NCBI RefSeq assembly: GCF_042237075.1
Contig: NZ_JBCGDC010000022.1
Location: 1-64,000 of the forward strand
Length of the DNA: 64,000 nucleotides
Source: Polymorphospora lycopeni
Lineage (GTDB): Bacteria > Actinomycetota > Actinomycetes > Mycobacteriales > Micromonosporaceae
Direction: 5' to 3'
The notes beneath the pieces are model-generated. The model had not been told where the DNA came from. It ran no database searches and worked only from the letters and a program-made list of their open reading frames with translations. Shown piece by piece: positions 40,058-57,544 of this stretch (position 1 is its first letter; every line of letters begins with the position of its first letter). The position numbers were made by a program, and so were the translations under genes.

Positions 40058-40181
40058 CGGTTCGCCGACGGGTGATGGCCGACCGGTTGGGAAAGTCCGG
40101 GGTCTACCCGTACACTGGTCCGCCGTGGGGTAGTGGCCCCTACCCAGGCGTCTGCGCCTGAGTGGGTGCATCTGCCTGCAC

Positions 40182-40254
<73 letters not shown>

Positions 40255-40483
40255 CGCCTAAGGCCTGACCGGCCCCGGGGGTCGGAGTCGTCTCACGGGG
40301 CGGCAGCCGTCCCGTGGCGGTGGTGTCCGGCGGAAGCCGCCCGTGGCGCGATGCGCCGGTCGGGCGATCTCCGTCCGGTCCGCCGGCCGCGGCCAGCCCC
40401 GGGATCGGTCCGGGCGGCCGGCGTGACCAGCGCAGCGTGCGTCCACCGACGTGCGATCCGACCATCCCGCGACGGAGGGCGAA

Positions 40484-40882
40484 GTGGCCGACAAGAATCG
40501 GCGCGGCGAGGATGCCGCGGACGACCACCTCGATGACGAGGCGTTGGACGAGGCAGCCGAAAAGGACTCGGACGTCGACGACGAGGAAGAGCCGGTATCC
40601 CGGGGCGGCACCGCCACCCGGGCCCGCCCGAAGGCGGAGTCGGCCGACAGCAAGTCGAAGGCCCGTACCGAGGGCGGTCGGGTCGGCATCTTCGGACGGA
40701 TCGTGCGGTTCGTCCGCGAGGTCGTGGCCGAGCTGCGTAAAGTCATCTGGCCTACCCGCAAGGAGCTGTTGACCTACACCGCCGTGGTGGTCGTGTTCGT
40801 GTCCGTGATGCTGGCGATCGTGGCCGGGCTCGACTTCGCCTTTGCCAAGGGCGTGCTGTGGGTCTTCGGCAACCCCAGTTGA
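40484..40882 (+). CDS. secE: Preprotein translocase subunit SecE
   Basis: A 132-residue protein, longer than the E. coli-type core because of an acidic N-terminal extension of about 70 residues (DDEALDEAAEKDSDVDDEEE and on). The core from about residue 78 (RFVREVVAELRKVIWPTRKELLTYTAVVVVFVSVMLAIVAGLDF) has the conserved amphipathic helix and one membrane segment. It belongs to the SecYEG channel. GTG 40484 was chosen because GGAGGG is 4 nt upstream; an in-frame ATG at 40451 is the alternative. It is followed by nusG in the usual order. Confidence 0.95.
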   Translation: MADKNRRGEDAADDHLDDEALDEAAEKDSDVDDEEEPVSRGGTATRARPKAESADSKSKARTEGGRVGIFGRIVRFVREVVAELRKVIWPTRKELLTYTAVVVVFVSVMLAIVAGLDFAFAKGVLWVFGNPS

Positions 40883-40920
40883 CCGCAGAACCGAGCTGAC
40901 AGTAACGGAAGTGAGCGAGC

Positions 40921-41649
40921 GTGCCTGAGTACGACGAGACCGCCGGACGAGCCGCCGACGAGCAGTCCGCGGTGGCGACGGCGGCCAGTGACGAGTCGGT
41001 CGAGGCCGCCAGCGAGCCGGATTACGCGCCCGTCGCGACGCCGGAACCAGACGAGGAGTACGACCCGGTCGCGGAGCTGCGGCAGAAGCTGCGCTACGCG
41101 CCGGGCGACTGGTACGTCGTGCACTCCTACGCCGGATACGAGAACAAGGTCAAGACCAACCTGGAGACCCGTATCACCAGCCTCGACATGGAGGACTACA
41201 TCTTCCAGGTCGAGGTGCCGACCCGCGAAGAGGTCGAGGTCAAGAACGGCAAGCGCCTCCAGGTGCAGAACAAGGTCTTTCCCGGCTACATCCTGGTCCG
41301 GATGGAGTTGACGGCGGAGTCCTACTCCTGCGTCCGGAACACCCCGGGCGTGACCGGCTTCGTCGGCGCGACCGACCGGGCCGACCGTCCCGCGCCGCTC
41401 TCGCTCGACGAGGTGCTCAAGTGGCTGGCGCCGGCCGTCGAGACGGAGCAGAAGAAGGCCAAGCCGGAGGTCAAGGTTCTCGACTTCGAGGTGGGTGACT
41501 CGGTCACCGTCACCGACGGGGCGTTCGCTTCGCTTCCTGCCACGATCAGCGAGATCAACGCCGACCAGCAGAAGCTCAAGGTGCTGGTGTCGATCTTCGG
41601 TCGGGAGACTCCGGTGGAACTCAACTTCAACCAGGTCGCCAAGATCTGA
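40921..41649 (+). CDS. nusG: Transcription termination/antitermination protein NusG
   Basis: A 242-residue protein with an acidic extension of about 55 residues before the NGN domain (DWYVVHSYAGYENKVKTNLETRI...). The C-terminal KOW domain (FEVGDSVTVTDGAFASLPATISEINADQQKLKVLVSIFGRETPVELNFNQVAKI) is complete. It binds RNA polymerase and modulates pausing and termination, and links to ribosomal protein S10. The GTG start overlaps an 18-nt mini-ORF (GTG 40911, VSERA). It heads the secE-nusG-rplK-rplA series. Confidence 0.95.
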   Translation: MPEYDETAGRAADEQSAVATAASDESVEAASEPDYAPVATPEPDEEYDPVAELRQKLRYAPGDWYVVHSYAGYENKVKTNLETRITSLDMEDYIFQVEVPTREEVEVKNGKRLQVQNKVFPGYILVRMELTAESYSCVRNTPGVTGFVGATDRADRPAPLSLDEVLKWLAPAVETEQKKAKPEVKVLDFEVGDSVTVTDGAFASLPATISEINADQQKLKVLVSIFGRETPVELNFNQVAKI

Positions 41650-41700
41650 GGATCCGGCCCCGGCAACCGCCTCGGTGAACAGCCGGGCTGCCTGTTGCGT

Positions 41701-41811
41701 TAACCTAGAACGTCGGCCCGCAGGCCGCGCTGACCGTGCGCGCGCTCTGCGGGCAGCGTCAGGTGCAATCCACCCCGGTGCAATCCACCAGAATCAAGCC
41801 CAGGAAGAGAC
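41701..41811 (+). promoter_or_regulatory. rplK leader with candidate -10 box, hairpin and 13-bp direct repeat
   Basis: TAACCT (41701-41706) could be a -10 box. A hairpin follows (GCCCGCAG 41716-41723 with CTGCGGGC 41747-41754). Two perfect copies of GGTGCAATCCACC lie at 41762-41774 and 41777-41789, just before the ribosome binding site AGGAAGAG. L11 and L1 leaders are often autoregulated by L1; whether these elements are its binding site is unknown. Confidence 0.4.
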
Positions 41812-42243
41812 ATGCCTCCGAAGAAGAAACTGGTCAAGACGTTCACGCTGCAACTGCCGGCGGGCCAGGCCACGCCGGCGCCGCCGGTCGGTCCGGCCCT
41901 CGGTCAGCACGGTGTGAACATCATGGAGTTCTGCAAGTCCTACAACGCGCAGACCGAGTCGCAGCGCGGTGACGTCGTCCCCGCCGAGATCAGCGTCTAC
42001 GAGGACCGCTCCTTCACCTTCGTGCTGAAGACGCCGCCGGCCGCCCGCCTGCTGCTCAAGGCCGCCGGTGTGCAGAAGGGTTCCGGCGTGCCGCAGAAGG
42101 ACAAGGTCGGTTCGGTGTCCCGTACCCAGCTCCGGGAAATCGCCGAGCGGAAGATGGCCGACCTCAACGCCAACGACGTGGAGCACGCCGAGCGGATCAT
42201 CGCTGGCACCGCCCGCTCGATGGGCATCACCGTCAAGGACTGA
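41812..42243 (+). CDS. rplK: 50S ribosomal protein L11
   Basis: A 143-residue protein. LQLPAGQATPAPPVGPALGQHGVNIMEFCKSYNAQT and KTPPAARLLLKAAGVQKGSGVPQKDKVGSVS are L11 signatures; the protein forms the GTPase-associated centre and the thiostrepton site with 23S rRNA. The Lys-rich N-terminus and normal length are as expected. The ATG follows AGGAAGAG. It is followed by rplA after 84 nt. Confidence 0.97.
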   Translation: MPPKKKLVKTFTLQLPAGQATPAPPVGPALGQHGVNIMEFCKSYNAQTESQRGDVVPAEISVYEDRSFTFVLKTPPAARLLLKAAGVQKGSGVPQKDKVGSVSRTQLREIAERKMADLNANDVEHAERIIAGTARSMGITVKD

Positions 42244-42327
42244 GGCTTCCGGGCCTTTCCGAGCACGACCCGACCGTGGGAGGGTGCGCGCCGCGCGTCC
42301 CGCCAGACACCACAGGAGTAGACAGAA

Positions 42328-43044
42328 ATGCAGCGCAGCAAGGCTTACCGCAAGGCCGCCGAAGCCATCGACCGGGACCGGCTCTACACCCCGGCCGAGG
42401 CCGTGAAGCTGGCCAAGGCGTTCACCGCCGTCAAGTTCGACCCCACGGTCGAGGTCGCGATGCGCCTCGGGGTCGACCCGCGTAAGGCGGACCAGATGGT
42501 CCGTGGCACGGTCAACCTGCCCCACGGCACCGGCAAGACCGCCCGCGTGATCGTGTTCGCGGCCGGCGCGAAGGCCGAGGAGGCCGTTGCCGCCGGCGCC
42601 GACGAGGTGGGCACCGACGAGCTGGTCGCCCGCATCCAGGAGGGCTGGCTGGAGTTCGACGCGGCCATCGCCACCCCGGACCAGATGGCCAAGATCGGCC
42701 GGATCGCGCGGATTCTGGGCCCGCGCGGCCTGATGCCGAACCCGAAGACCGGCACCGTGACCATGGACGTCACCAAGGCCGTCTCCGAGATCAAGGGCGG
42801 CAAGATCACCTTCCGGGTGGACAAGCACTCCAACCTGCACCTCATCATCGGCAAGGCGTCGTTCTCCGAGGCGCAGCTGATCGACAACTACGTCGCGGTG
42901 CTCGACGAGGTACTGCGGGCCAAGCCGTCGGCGGCCAAGGGCAAGTACCTGAAGAAGGTGACCCTGACCACCACGATGGGCCCGGGTGTCCCGGTCGACC
43001 CGAACCTGGTGAAGAACCTCCAGGAGGCCGGCGCCGAGGCGTGA
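42328..43044 (+). CDS. rplA: 50S ribosomal protein L1
   Basis: A 238-residue protein. AVEVAMRLGVDPRKADQMVRGTVNLPHGTGK-type motif (here VEVAMRLGVDPRKADQMVRG) and RILGPRGLMPNPKTGTVTMDV are family hallmarks. L1 lines the E-site stalk and often represses its own operon by binding a leader. The ATG follows CAGGAG. A strong terminator follows, so rplK-rplA form one unit and rplJ-rplL another. Confidence 0.97.
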   Translation: MQRSKAYRKAAEAIDRDRLYTPAEAVKLAKAFTAVKFDPTVEVAMRLGVDPRKADQMVRGTVNLPHGTGKTARVIVFAAGAKAEEAVAAGADEVGTDELVARIQEGWLEFDAAIATPDQMAKIGRIARILGPRGLMPNPKTGTVTMDVTKAVSEIKGGKITFRVDKHSNLHLIIGKASFSEAQLIDNYVAVLDEVLRAKPSAAKGKYLKKVTLTTTMGPGVPVDPNLVKNLQEAGAEA

Positions 43045-43066
43045 CGCCGACCGCCGCAGTGGATCA

Positions 43067-43104
43067 CGAACCGGGGTGCCCCGAAATCGGGGCACCCCGG
43101 TTCG
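43067..43104 (+). terminator. Strong intrinsic terminator after rplA
   Basis: Perfect 17-bp arms CGAACCGGGGTGCCCCG (43067-43083) and CGGGGCACCCCGGTTCG (43088-43104), loop AAAT, then TCTTTT. Confidence 0.95.
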
Positions 43105-43185
43105 TCTTTTGCCGCCGGATGCTTGCCGGCCGGTGTCAGGGAGCAGGTCCGACGGGCCGGGTGAAACTGTGTGCCGGACCCCGAT

Positions 43186-43215
43186 TTGGTGGTCGGGCAT
43201 CAGGTCGCGTACTGT
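43186..43215 (+). promoter_or_regulatory. Candidate rplJL promoter
   Basis: TTGGTG (43186-43191) and TACTGT (43210-43215) separated by 18 nt, upstream of the L10 leader. The match is reasonable for an actinobacterial housekeeping promoter. Confidence 0.5.
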
Positions 43216-43221
43216 GTCGAA

Positions 43222-43465
43222 TGCGTCTGGCCGTGAGTCAGACGGCAAATCGTAACCACCCAGAGACCGCTGGTAGCCGTGCTTCGGCACGGTCGAAGGT
43301 CCCGCTTCGGCGGGCGGCCCGCGCAGGGGGAGACGGCAGCGTACCGGTCATGTTCGCATGATCTTGTCCGCCCCGTGCGCCCTGCGCCGGGGCGTTTCCC
43401 GTTTTCGGGTCCCTTCTCCACGGACTGTGAAGTCGACCAGCCTGGAGTAACGAGAGAGGAGGGAC
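43222..43465 (+). ncRNA. Ribosomal protein L10 leader (5' UTR of rplJ)
   Basis: The 240-nt leader contains a stem CGTCTG / CAGACG, then the L10-leader-like segment CAGAGACCGCTGG with the UUCG-capped stem CCGTGC-TTCG-GCACGG, then a GC-rich stem (CCCCG-T-GCGC / GCGCCGGGG, 43371-43392) with TTT downstream. In bacteria the L10-L7/L12 complex binds such leaders to repress its own operon. Boundaries are approximate; the GCGC stem may act as an attenuator. Confidence 0.7.
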
Positions 43466-44014
43466 ATGGCGGACAAGCCGGTTCGGGCCGACAAGGCCAC
43501 CGCCGTCGCTGAGCTCACCGAGCAGTTCCGTAGCTCGGGCGCGACCGTGCTGACCGAGTACCGCGGTCTCACTGTCGCTCAGCTGACCAAGCTGCGGCGC
43601 GCGCTGGGTCGGGAAACCACCTACGCGGTCGCGAAGAACACGCTCGCGAAGCGTGCCGCGGCGGATGCTGGCATCGAGGGCCTCGACACGCTGTTCACCG
43701 GTCCTACCGCGCTCACCTTCGTCTCCGGCGATGTCGTAGAAGCGGCGAAGGGCCTGCGCGAGTTCGCGAAGGCCAATCCGCTGCTCGTCATCAAGGGCGG
43801 CGTATTCGAGGGCAAGGCCATCTCGGCCGAAGAGGTCAACAAGCTCGCCGACCTCGAGTCCCGTGAGGTGCTGCTGGCCAAGCTGGCCGGTGGGATGAAG
43901 GCCAACCTGAGCAAGGCCGCGGCCCTGTTCCAGGCGCCGCTGTCCAAGACCGCCCGCCTGGCGGCTGCCCTGCAGGAAAAGCGCGAAAAGGAGGGTGTGG
44001 AGGAGGCCGCCTGA
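43466..44014 (+). CDS. rplJ: 50S ribosomal protein L10
   Basis: A 182-residue protein that forms the base of the L7/L12 stalk. VAELTEQFRSSGATVLTEYRGLTVAQLTKLRRALG, and VAKNTLAKRAAADAG are conserved, and the C-terminal helix (about 135-180) binds the L12 dimers. It begins with GAGAGGAGGG before the ATG. It is preceded by the autoregulatory leader and followed by rplL after 50 nt. Confidence 0.97.
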   Translation: MADKPVRADKATAVAELTEQFRSSGATVLTEYRGLTVAQLTKLRRALGRETTYAVAKNTLAKRAAADAGIEGLDTLFTGPTALTFVSGDVVEAAKGLREFAKANPLLVIKGGVFEGKAISAEEVNKLADLESREVLLAKLAGGMKANLSKAAALFQAPLSKTARLAAALQEKREKEGVEEAA

Positions 44015-44064
44015 GCCTTCCCGCATCCGTACCCAGTCATTCAAAAGTAGGAAGGACGCCAGAC

Positions 44065-44451
44065 ATGGCGAAGCTCAGCACCGACGAGCTGCTCGACGCG
44101 TTCAAGGAGATGACGCTGATCGAGCTGTCGGAGTTCGTGAAGCAGTTCGAGGAGACCTTCGACGTCACCGCCGCCGCGCCGGTCGCCATCGCTGCCGGCC
44201 CGGGTGGTCCGGCCGCCCCGGCCGCGCAGGAGGAGGAGAAGGACGAGTTCGACGTCGTCCTCGAGGCCGACGGTGGCAAGAAGATCCAGGTCATCAAGGT
44301 CGTGCGTGAGCTGACCGGCCTGGGCCTGAAGGAGGCCAAGGACGCCGTCGAGGGCGCGCCGAAGGCGATCCTGGAGAAGGTCAACAAGGAGACCGCCGAC
44401 AAGGCCAAGGCCAAGCTCGAGGCCGAGGGCGCGAAGGTCACCCTTAAGTGA
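44065..44451 (+). CDS. rplL: 50S ribosomal protein L7/L12
   Basis: A 128-residue protein. The N-terminal dimerisation helix (LSTDELLDAFKEMTLIELSEFVKQFEETF), Ala/Pro hinge and C-terminal domain (EFDVVLEADGGKKIQVIKVVRELTGLGLKEAKDAVEGAPK) are intact. It recruits elongation factors to the ribosome. The ATG follows GTAGGAAGG. A strong hairpin follows, which may attenuate read-through to rpoB. Confidence 0.97.
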   Translation: MAKLSTDELLDAFKEMTLIELSEFVKQFEETFDVTAAAPVAIAAGPGGPAAPAAQEEEKDEFDVVLEADGGKKIQVIKVVRELTGLGLKEAKDAVEGAPKAILEKVNKETADKAKAKLEAEGAKVTLK

Positions 44452-44473
44452 GCTGACGCACACCGCGTTCGAG

Positions 44474-44507
44474 GCGGGCGGCGATCCAGGTTTGGATCGC
44501 CGCCCGC
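44474..44507 (+). terminator. Hairpin terminator after rplL
   Basis: Perfect 15-bp arms GCGGGCGGCGATCCA (44474-44488) and TGGATCGCCGCCCGC (44493-44507), loop GGTT, followed by TTTCG. Confidence 0.9.
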
Positions 44508-44990
44508 TTTCGTCTGCTGACAGCGTGCAACCACGCGGTGAACAGGCAATCAGCGCGGTCTGTGGGTCCACGGGGCCGCCGGAGACACCCGTCCGTCACA
44601 CAAACACCTGGCCCGACCCGCGCGACAACCCTTGACGCGGCTCCTGGTGCCAGGCACGCTGACACCAGCAAGACCTTCCGCGCTTGCAACGGCCCTCATC
44701 CGGGTAACGCAACGGCAGCCCGCCTGTCGCTGCGGCATTCGGGTGACCCCAGCGGGATCCGCCGCGTTCTGAGCGGCCCGGAGGCACCGGTCCAGGTGCT
44801 CCGAGGCACGTTCCGCGACGGCCTGCCCGGCGGGCTGGACAGCGGTTAGCCTCTCGGCTACACTGCTAGTTTGCGCTGCCTTCCGACTTGACCCCTGCCC
44901 GGAATGTCCGAATGTGGACGTTCAGAGTGGGGTCCATTGGAGTGCACGCGTAACAGCCGTTTTGCAGCACGGTCCTCGGAAGGACGCATC
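44508..44990. other. Intergenic region and leader before rpoB
   Basis: No gene is seen in this 480-nt stretch. It carries the candidate rpoB promoter (44836-44864); an additional TTGACG (about 44634) could be a second -35 box without a clear -10. The proximal leader holds the small inverted pair GTCC / GGAC around GAATGT (about 44905-44920). Confidence 0.5.
44836..44864 (+). promoter_or_regulatory. Sigma-70-type promoter of rpoBC
   Basis: TGGACA (44836-44841) and TACACT (44859-44864) with a 17-nt spacer, close to the actinobacterial housekeeping consensus. The transcript would start near 44870, giving a leader of about 120 nt before rpoB. Confidence 0.7.
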
Positions 44991-48422
<3,432 letters not shown>

Positions 48423-48552
48423 GGTTGTGAGCTTGGGGGCGGGCCACCCGCTCCGGGCGGTCAGGCTTTGATCCCTGCGCGGGACGGCCCGTCCCCAAGC
48501 TCCAGCCCCGAGTTTCAGCAGTATGACGACGACGACATAGGGGACACGTAAC

Positions 48553-52440
<3,888 letters not shown>

Positions 52441-52691
52441 GCACGAAAGCACGGAACCGGGCGCCGGTCACGTCGTACGTACGACGTGACCGGCGCCCGG
52501 TTCCGTGCTTTCGTGCCTAGCGGTACGACCCGAAGTCGAAGTCGTCCAGCGGCACGGCCTGCCCGCTGGCCGGGCCGAAACCGTAGTCGGTCTCGGGGTA
52601 TCCGGTCATCGAGTAGACCTTGGCCTTCGCCTCCTCGGTGNCGGCGTCGCGCCATCCGCTCGATCCCGACCCGGTCCGGTCCACCAAGGCG

Positions 52692-52973
52692 ATGACCGTC
52701 TTCTGGCTCGGCCTGGTCGCCGCGGTCACCGGCGTGTTCGTGGGCGGCGTCGCACCCGCCACGATCGCCCTGCTGCTGTCCCGACAGGCCCGCCGGGAGG
52801 CGTACGCGTCGGGTGGATACCTGACCGGATCGGCGTGGCTCGACCGCGGCGAGCGCCTTGCCTGGACGGGCCTCGTGCTGGCCGCCACCACCCTGGTGAT
52901 CGCCCTCGTGATCGGGCTGATCAACCTGGCCAACAGCCCGACCGGGCAGGACTTCGCGCCGACCGTCGACTAG
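52692..52973 (+). CDS. Small two-helix membrane protein, possibly 5'-truncated at the contig join
   Basis: The 93-residue reading starts at ATG 52692, 50 nt after the N. It has two hydrophobic segments: VFWLGLVAAVTGVFVGGVAPATIALLL (about 3-29) and AWTGLVLAATTLVIALVIGLINLA (about 59-82). I do not recognise a function. The sequence upstream is interrupted by the gap, so the true start could lie further left in the missing part. Its ATG lacks a clear ribosome binding site. Confidence 0.6.
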   Translation: MTVFWLGLVAAVTGVFVGGVAPATIALLLSRQARREAYASGGYLTGSAWLDRGERLAWTGLVLAATTLVIALVIGLINLANSPTGQDFAPTVD

Positions 52974-53222
52974 CCGGTGCGGACCCGCCGGGATACCGCG
53001 ACGGCCGCTCGGCGGTAGCCTGGCTCGTGCGATCCGGACGCCCCGGGCACGGTGGTCGAGGAACGGATAATCGACCGAAGGGTCGGCGGCGAGTACGGAC
53101 GACCGATCCGATGGATCGGCGGCGAGACGGACAGCCCGACCCGACCGGTCGGTGTGGGAAGGTCCCGGGCGCGACGCCCGGACCGGGGCGGTGCGGCCGT
53201 CGGTTGCGGAGAGGGGACGTTC

Positions 53223-53984
53223 GTGACGGAAGAGGTACGGTCGCAGCCGTCGGCCGAACCACCCGCGGAGCCGGCGACCACACCACCGGCGCCTGCGCCG
53301 AGCCTTCACAGGCCGGCGCCCGACCGACCCGGCGACACGTCCGCGGCTGCCGGCGCTCCGGTCGGGTTCGGTGCGCCAGCTCCGGCTCAACCGGCGAACC
53401 CCTGGGCGCGGCCGGGTGCCCCGGCACCTCCGCCCGTCATGCCTCCGGCCGCCGCCCGGATGGCAGGCTTTCCAGGAGGCGCCGTGCCCGCCGGCGGCCC
53501 GGCCCCGTACGCGCCGATGGGCGCCCCGCCGCCGGTCGTGCCGCCCGGCCACCATCACCCGCCCGCGCCCCCGAGGGAAACCTGGCGCAGGCCGAGCCGG
53601 GTCGAGCCGGTCCCCGGTACGGGGTTCGCCGTGGTGCACCTCGACGTGCCGCCGGTCACCTCGGGGCTGGCCGTCGGGGCACTGGTCGCCGGGATCGGTT
53701 CGATCCTGGTATCGCTGCTCGTCGCCTGTTTCGGGCTGGCCGGGGCGCAGGACGGCTGGGGCGGCTGGGTGGCGGGCGCGTTCGCCGTGCTCGGCGGGCT
53801 GCTCGGGTTGGCCGGGCTCGTACTCGGGTTGATCGCGCGACGACAGATCATGCGTACGACCGAGCCGTCGGCGGTCCGGTTCACCGGGCGCGGCTGGGCA
53901 ATCGCCGCGGTGAGTTGCGGCGCGACCGGCCTGGGGATCACGGTCTTCTCGTTCGCGTTGGCCCTGCTGTTGCAGCTGGCCTGA
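53223..53984 (+). CDS. Pro-rich membrane protein, DUF4190-like
   Basis: A 253-residue protein from GTG 53223, preferred over GTG 53052 because GGAGAGGGG precedes it and because the extra 57 residues are unlike protein. The first 140 residues are Pro/Ala/Gly-rich and cytoplasmic or disordered. Two hydrophobic segments (about 147-170 and 178-203) and a third near the C-terminus (about 226-253) form a membrane domain that resembles DUF4190-type proteins. A TAGCCT box (53017-53022) could be an upstream promoter element. Function is unknown. Confidence 0.65.
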   Translation: MTEEVRSQPSAEPPAEPATTPPAPAPSLHRPAPDRPGDTSAAAGAPVGFGAPAPAQPANPWARPGAPAPPPVMPPAAARMAGFPGGAVPAGGPAPYAPMGAPPPVVPPGHHHPPAPPRETWRRPSRVEPVPGTGFAVVHLDVPPVTSGLAVGALVAGIGSILVSLLVACFGLAGAQDGWGGWVAGAFAVLGGLLGLAGLVLGLIARRQIMRTTEPSAVRFTGRGWAIAAVSCGATGLGITVFSFALALLLQLA

Positions 53985-54427
53985 CCGCGTGCGGGGGCCC
54001 GAAGCCGGTCGCCGTGCGAGCCGTTACACTTGTTGACTGGGGGTTGCTCACGACGGGCGGAAATCCGTGGCGGGCAGCGACTCGATGCAAGTGTCGACGT
54101 AAGTGTGGACGCTGTGGGAGGCACACGCAGGCCCGTTTTGACCTGTGCGCTCATGGTGGGTACTCTTTCCCCTCGTGCCCGGGCGTGCCCGGGCAACTCG
54201 CGTGTGCTCGCGATCTGGCTGTAGGCCATCGACAGGCGCCGTGAGAAGACAAAACCGACGCGTTCGGAAGTTCGCGTCAAACCGTGGGCCTGGCGACACG
54301 CCCGACCGCGGGTGCCGGGGCTCCTGACGGAAGACCTGGTCGGAATGTAGTAGAGCCGCCCGCCCGGGTGGCTACGGCAGAACAGCGCGGCCGCGTGAGA
54401 AGCGGCCGAAGGGAGCGGAGAAACCCG
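53985..54427. other. Intergenic leader region of the rpsL-rpsG-fusA-tuf operon
   Basis: About 440 nt without a gene. It holds the promoter pair at 54138-54166, TACACT at 54025 as another possible -10 box, and a GC-rich hairpin (CGGGCGTGCCCG, about 54179-54190). The transcript from 54138 would have a leader of about 255 nt. Confidence 0.5.
54138..54166 (+). promoter_or_regulatory. Sigma-70-type promoter of the rpsL operon
   Basis: TTGACC (54138-54143) and TACTCT (54161-54166) with a 17-nt spacer, a good match to the actinobacterial consensus. Confidence 0.7.
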
Positions 54428-54802
54428 GTGCCCACCATTCAGCAGTTGGTCCGTAAGGGCCGACAGGCCAAGACGACCAAGACGAAGACGCCAGCGCTCA
54501 AGGGCAGCCCGCAGCGCCGTGGCGTCTGCACGCGCGTCTACACCACCACCCCGAAGAAGCCGAACTCCGCGCTGCGCAAGGTCGCGCGTGTGAAGCTCAG
54601 CAGCCAGATCGAGGTGACCGCCTACATCCCGGGCGTCGGCCACAACCTTCAGGAGCACTCGATCGTGCTCGTGCGTGGCGGCCGTGTGAAGGACCTCCCC
54701 GGCGTGCGTTACAAGATCGTCCGCGGCTCGCTGGACACCCAGGGCGTCCGCAACCGCAAGCAGGCCCGTAGCCGTTACGGCGCGAAGAAGGAGAAGAGCT
54801 GA
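54428..54802 (+). CDS. rpsL: 30S ribosomal protein S12
   Basis: A 124-residue protein in the decoding centre. TPKKPNSALRKVARV (Lys43 site) and GGRVKDLPGVRY (Lys88 site) keep the wild-type residues changed in streptomycin resistance. GTG 54428 has GGGAGCGGAG upstream and gives the standard MPTIQQLVRKGRQ start. It is one base from rpsG. Confidence 0.98.
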   Translation: MPTIQQLVRKGRQAKTTKTKTPALKGSPQRRGVCTRVYTTTPKKPNSALRKVARVKLSSQIEVTAYIPGVGHNLQEHSIVLVRGGRVKDLPGVRYKIVRGSLDTQGVRNRKQARSRYGAKKEKS

Positions 54803-54803
54803 C

Positions 54804-55274
54804 ATGCCGCGTAAGGGCCCCGCTCCGCGCCGCCCCCTGGTCGCGGACCCGGTTTACAACTCGCCGCTGGTCACCCAGCTGGTGAACAAGATCCTCCTGC
54901 GCGGAAAGCGTCAGCTGGCCGAGCGGATCGTCTACGGAGCGCTCGAGGGCTGCCGCGAGAAGTCGGGCACCGACCCGGTAGTCACGCTCAAGCGCGCGAT
55001 GGACAACGTCAAGCCGACCCTCGAGGTCCGCAGCCGCCGTGTCGGTGGCGCGACCTACCAGGTGCCGGTCGAGGTGCGCCCGGCCCGGGCGACCACCCTC
55101 GGGCTGCGCTGGCTGGTGACGTACTCCAAGGCCCGCCGCGAGAAGACCATGGTCGAGCGCCTCATGAACGAGCTGCTCGACGCGAGCAACGGCCTTGGTG
55201 CCGCCGTCAAGCGGCGTGAGGACACGCACAAGATGGCCGAGTCCAACAAGGCCTTCGCGCACTACCGCTGGTAA
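54804..55274 (+). CDS. rpsG: 30S ribosomal protein S7
   Basis: A 156-residue protein that nucleates the 30S head. PRKGPAPRRPLVADPVYNSPLVTQLVNKILLRGKR and PVEVRPARATTLGLRWLVTYSKARREKTMVERLMNELLDASNG are typical. The ATG lies 1 nt after the rpsL stop. In many bacteria S7 also controls translation of its operon; no such site was recognised here. fusA follows after 38 nt. Confidence 0.98.
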   Translation: MPRKGPAPRRPLVADPVYNSPLVTQLVNKILLRGKRQLAERIVYGALEGCREKSGTDPVVTLKRAMDNVKPTLEVRSRRVGGATYQVPVEVRPARATTLGLRWLVTYSKARREKTMVERLMNELLDASNGLGAAVKRREDTHKMAESNKAFAHYRW

Positions 55275-55312
55275 TCAACGGTTCGTAGACGAGACGACAA
55301 GTAGGGATTGAA

Positions 55313-57409
<2,097 letters not shown>

Positions 57410-57414
57410 TCCCC

Positions 57415-57432
57415 GCTCGCCTTCGGGCGAGC
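57415..57432 (+). promoter_or_regulatory. UUCG-capped hairpin between fusA and tuf
   Basis: GCTCGCC-TTCG-GGCGAGC starts 5 nt after the fusA stop, a perfect 7-bp stem with a stable tetraloop. It may adjust read-through or stabilise the mRNA end; no T-run follows. Confidence 0.55.
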
Positions 57433-57544
57433 TGCCGTACCGGGCCTGAAGGCGTCACTGCCGCAAGACCCAAGTCGACAGAGTTCTGGGCGCCGCAATG
57501 GGCGCCCGGAGCGTACGAACCAAGAAGTCCACAGGAGGACACCA

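Noticed and set aside
52505..54244. 579-residue plus-strand ORF after the N
   Set aside because: It begins in the inverted artefactual copy of rpoC, crosses the N and is frame-shadow sequence of the DUF4190-like gene region.
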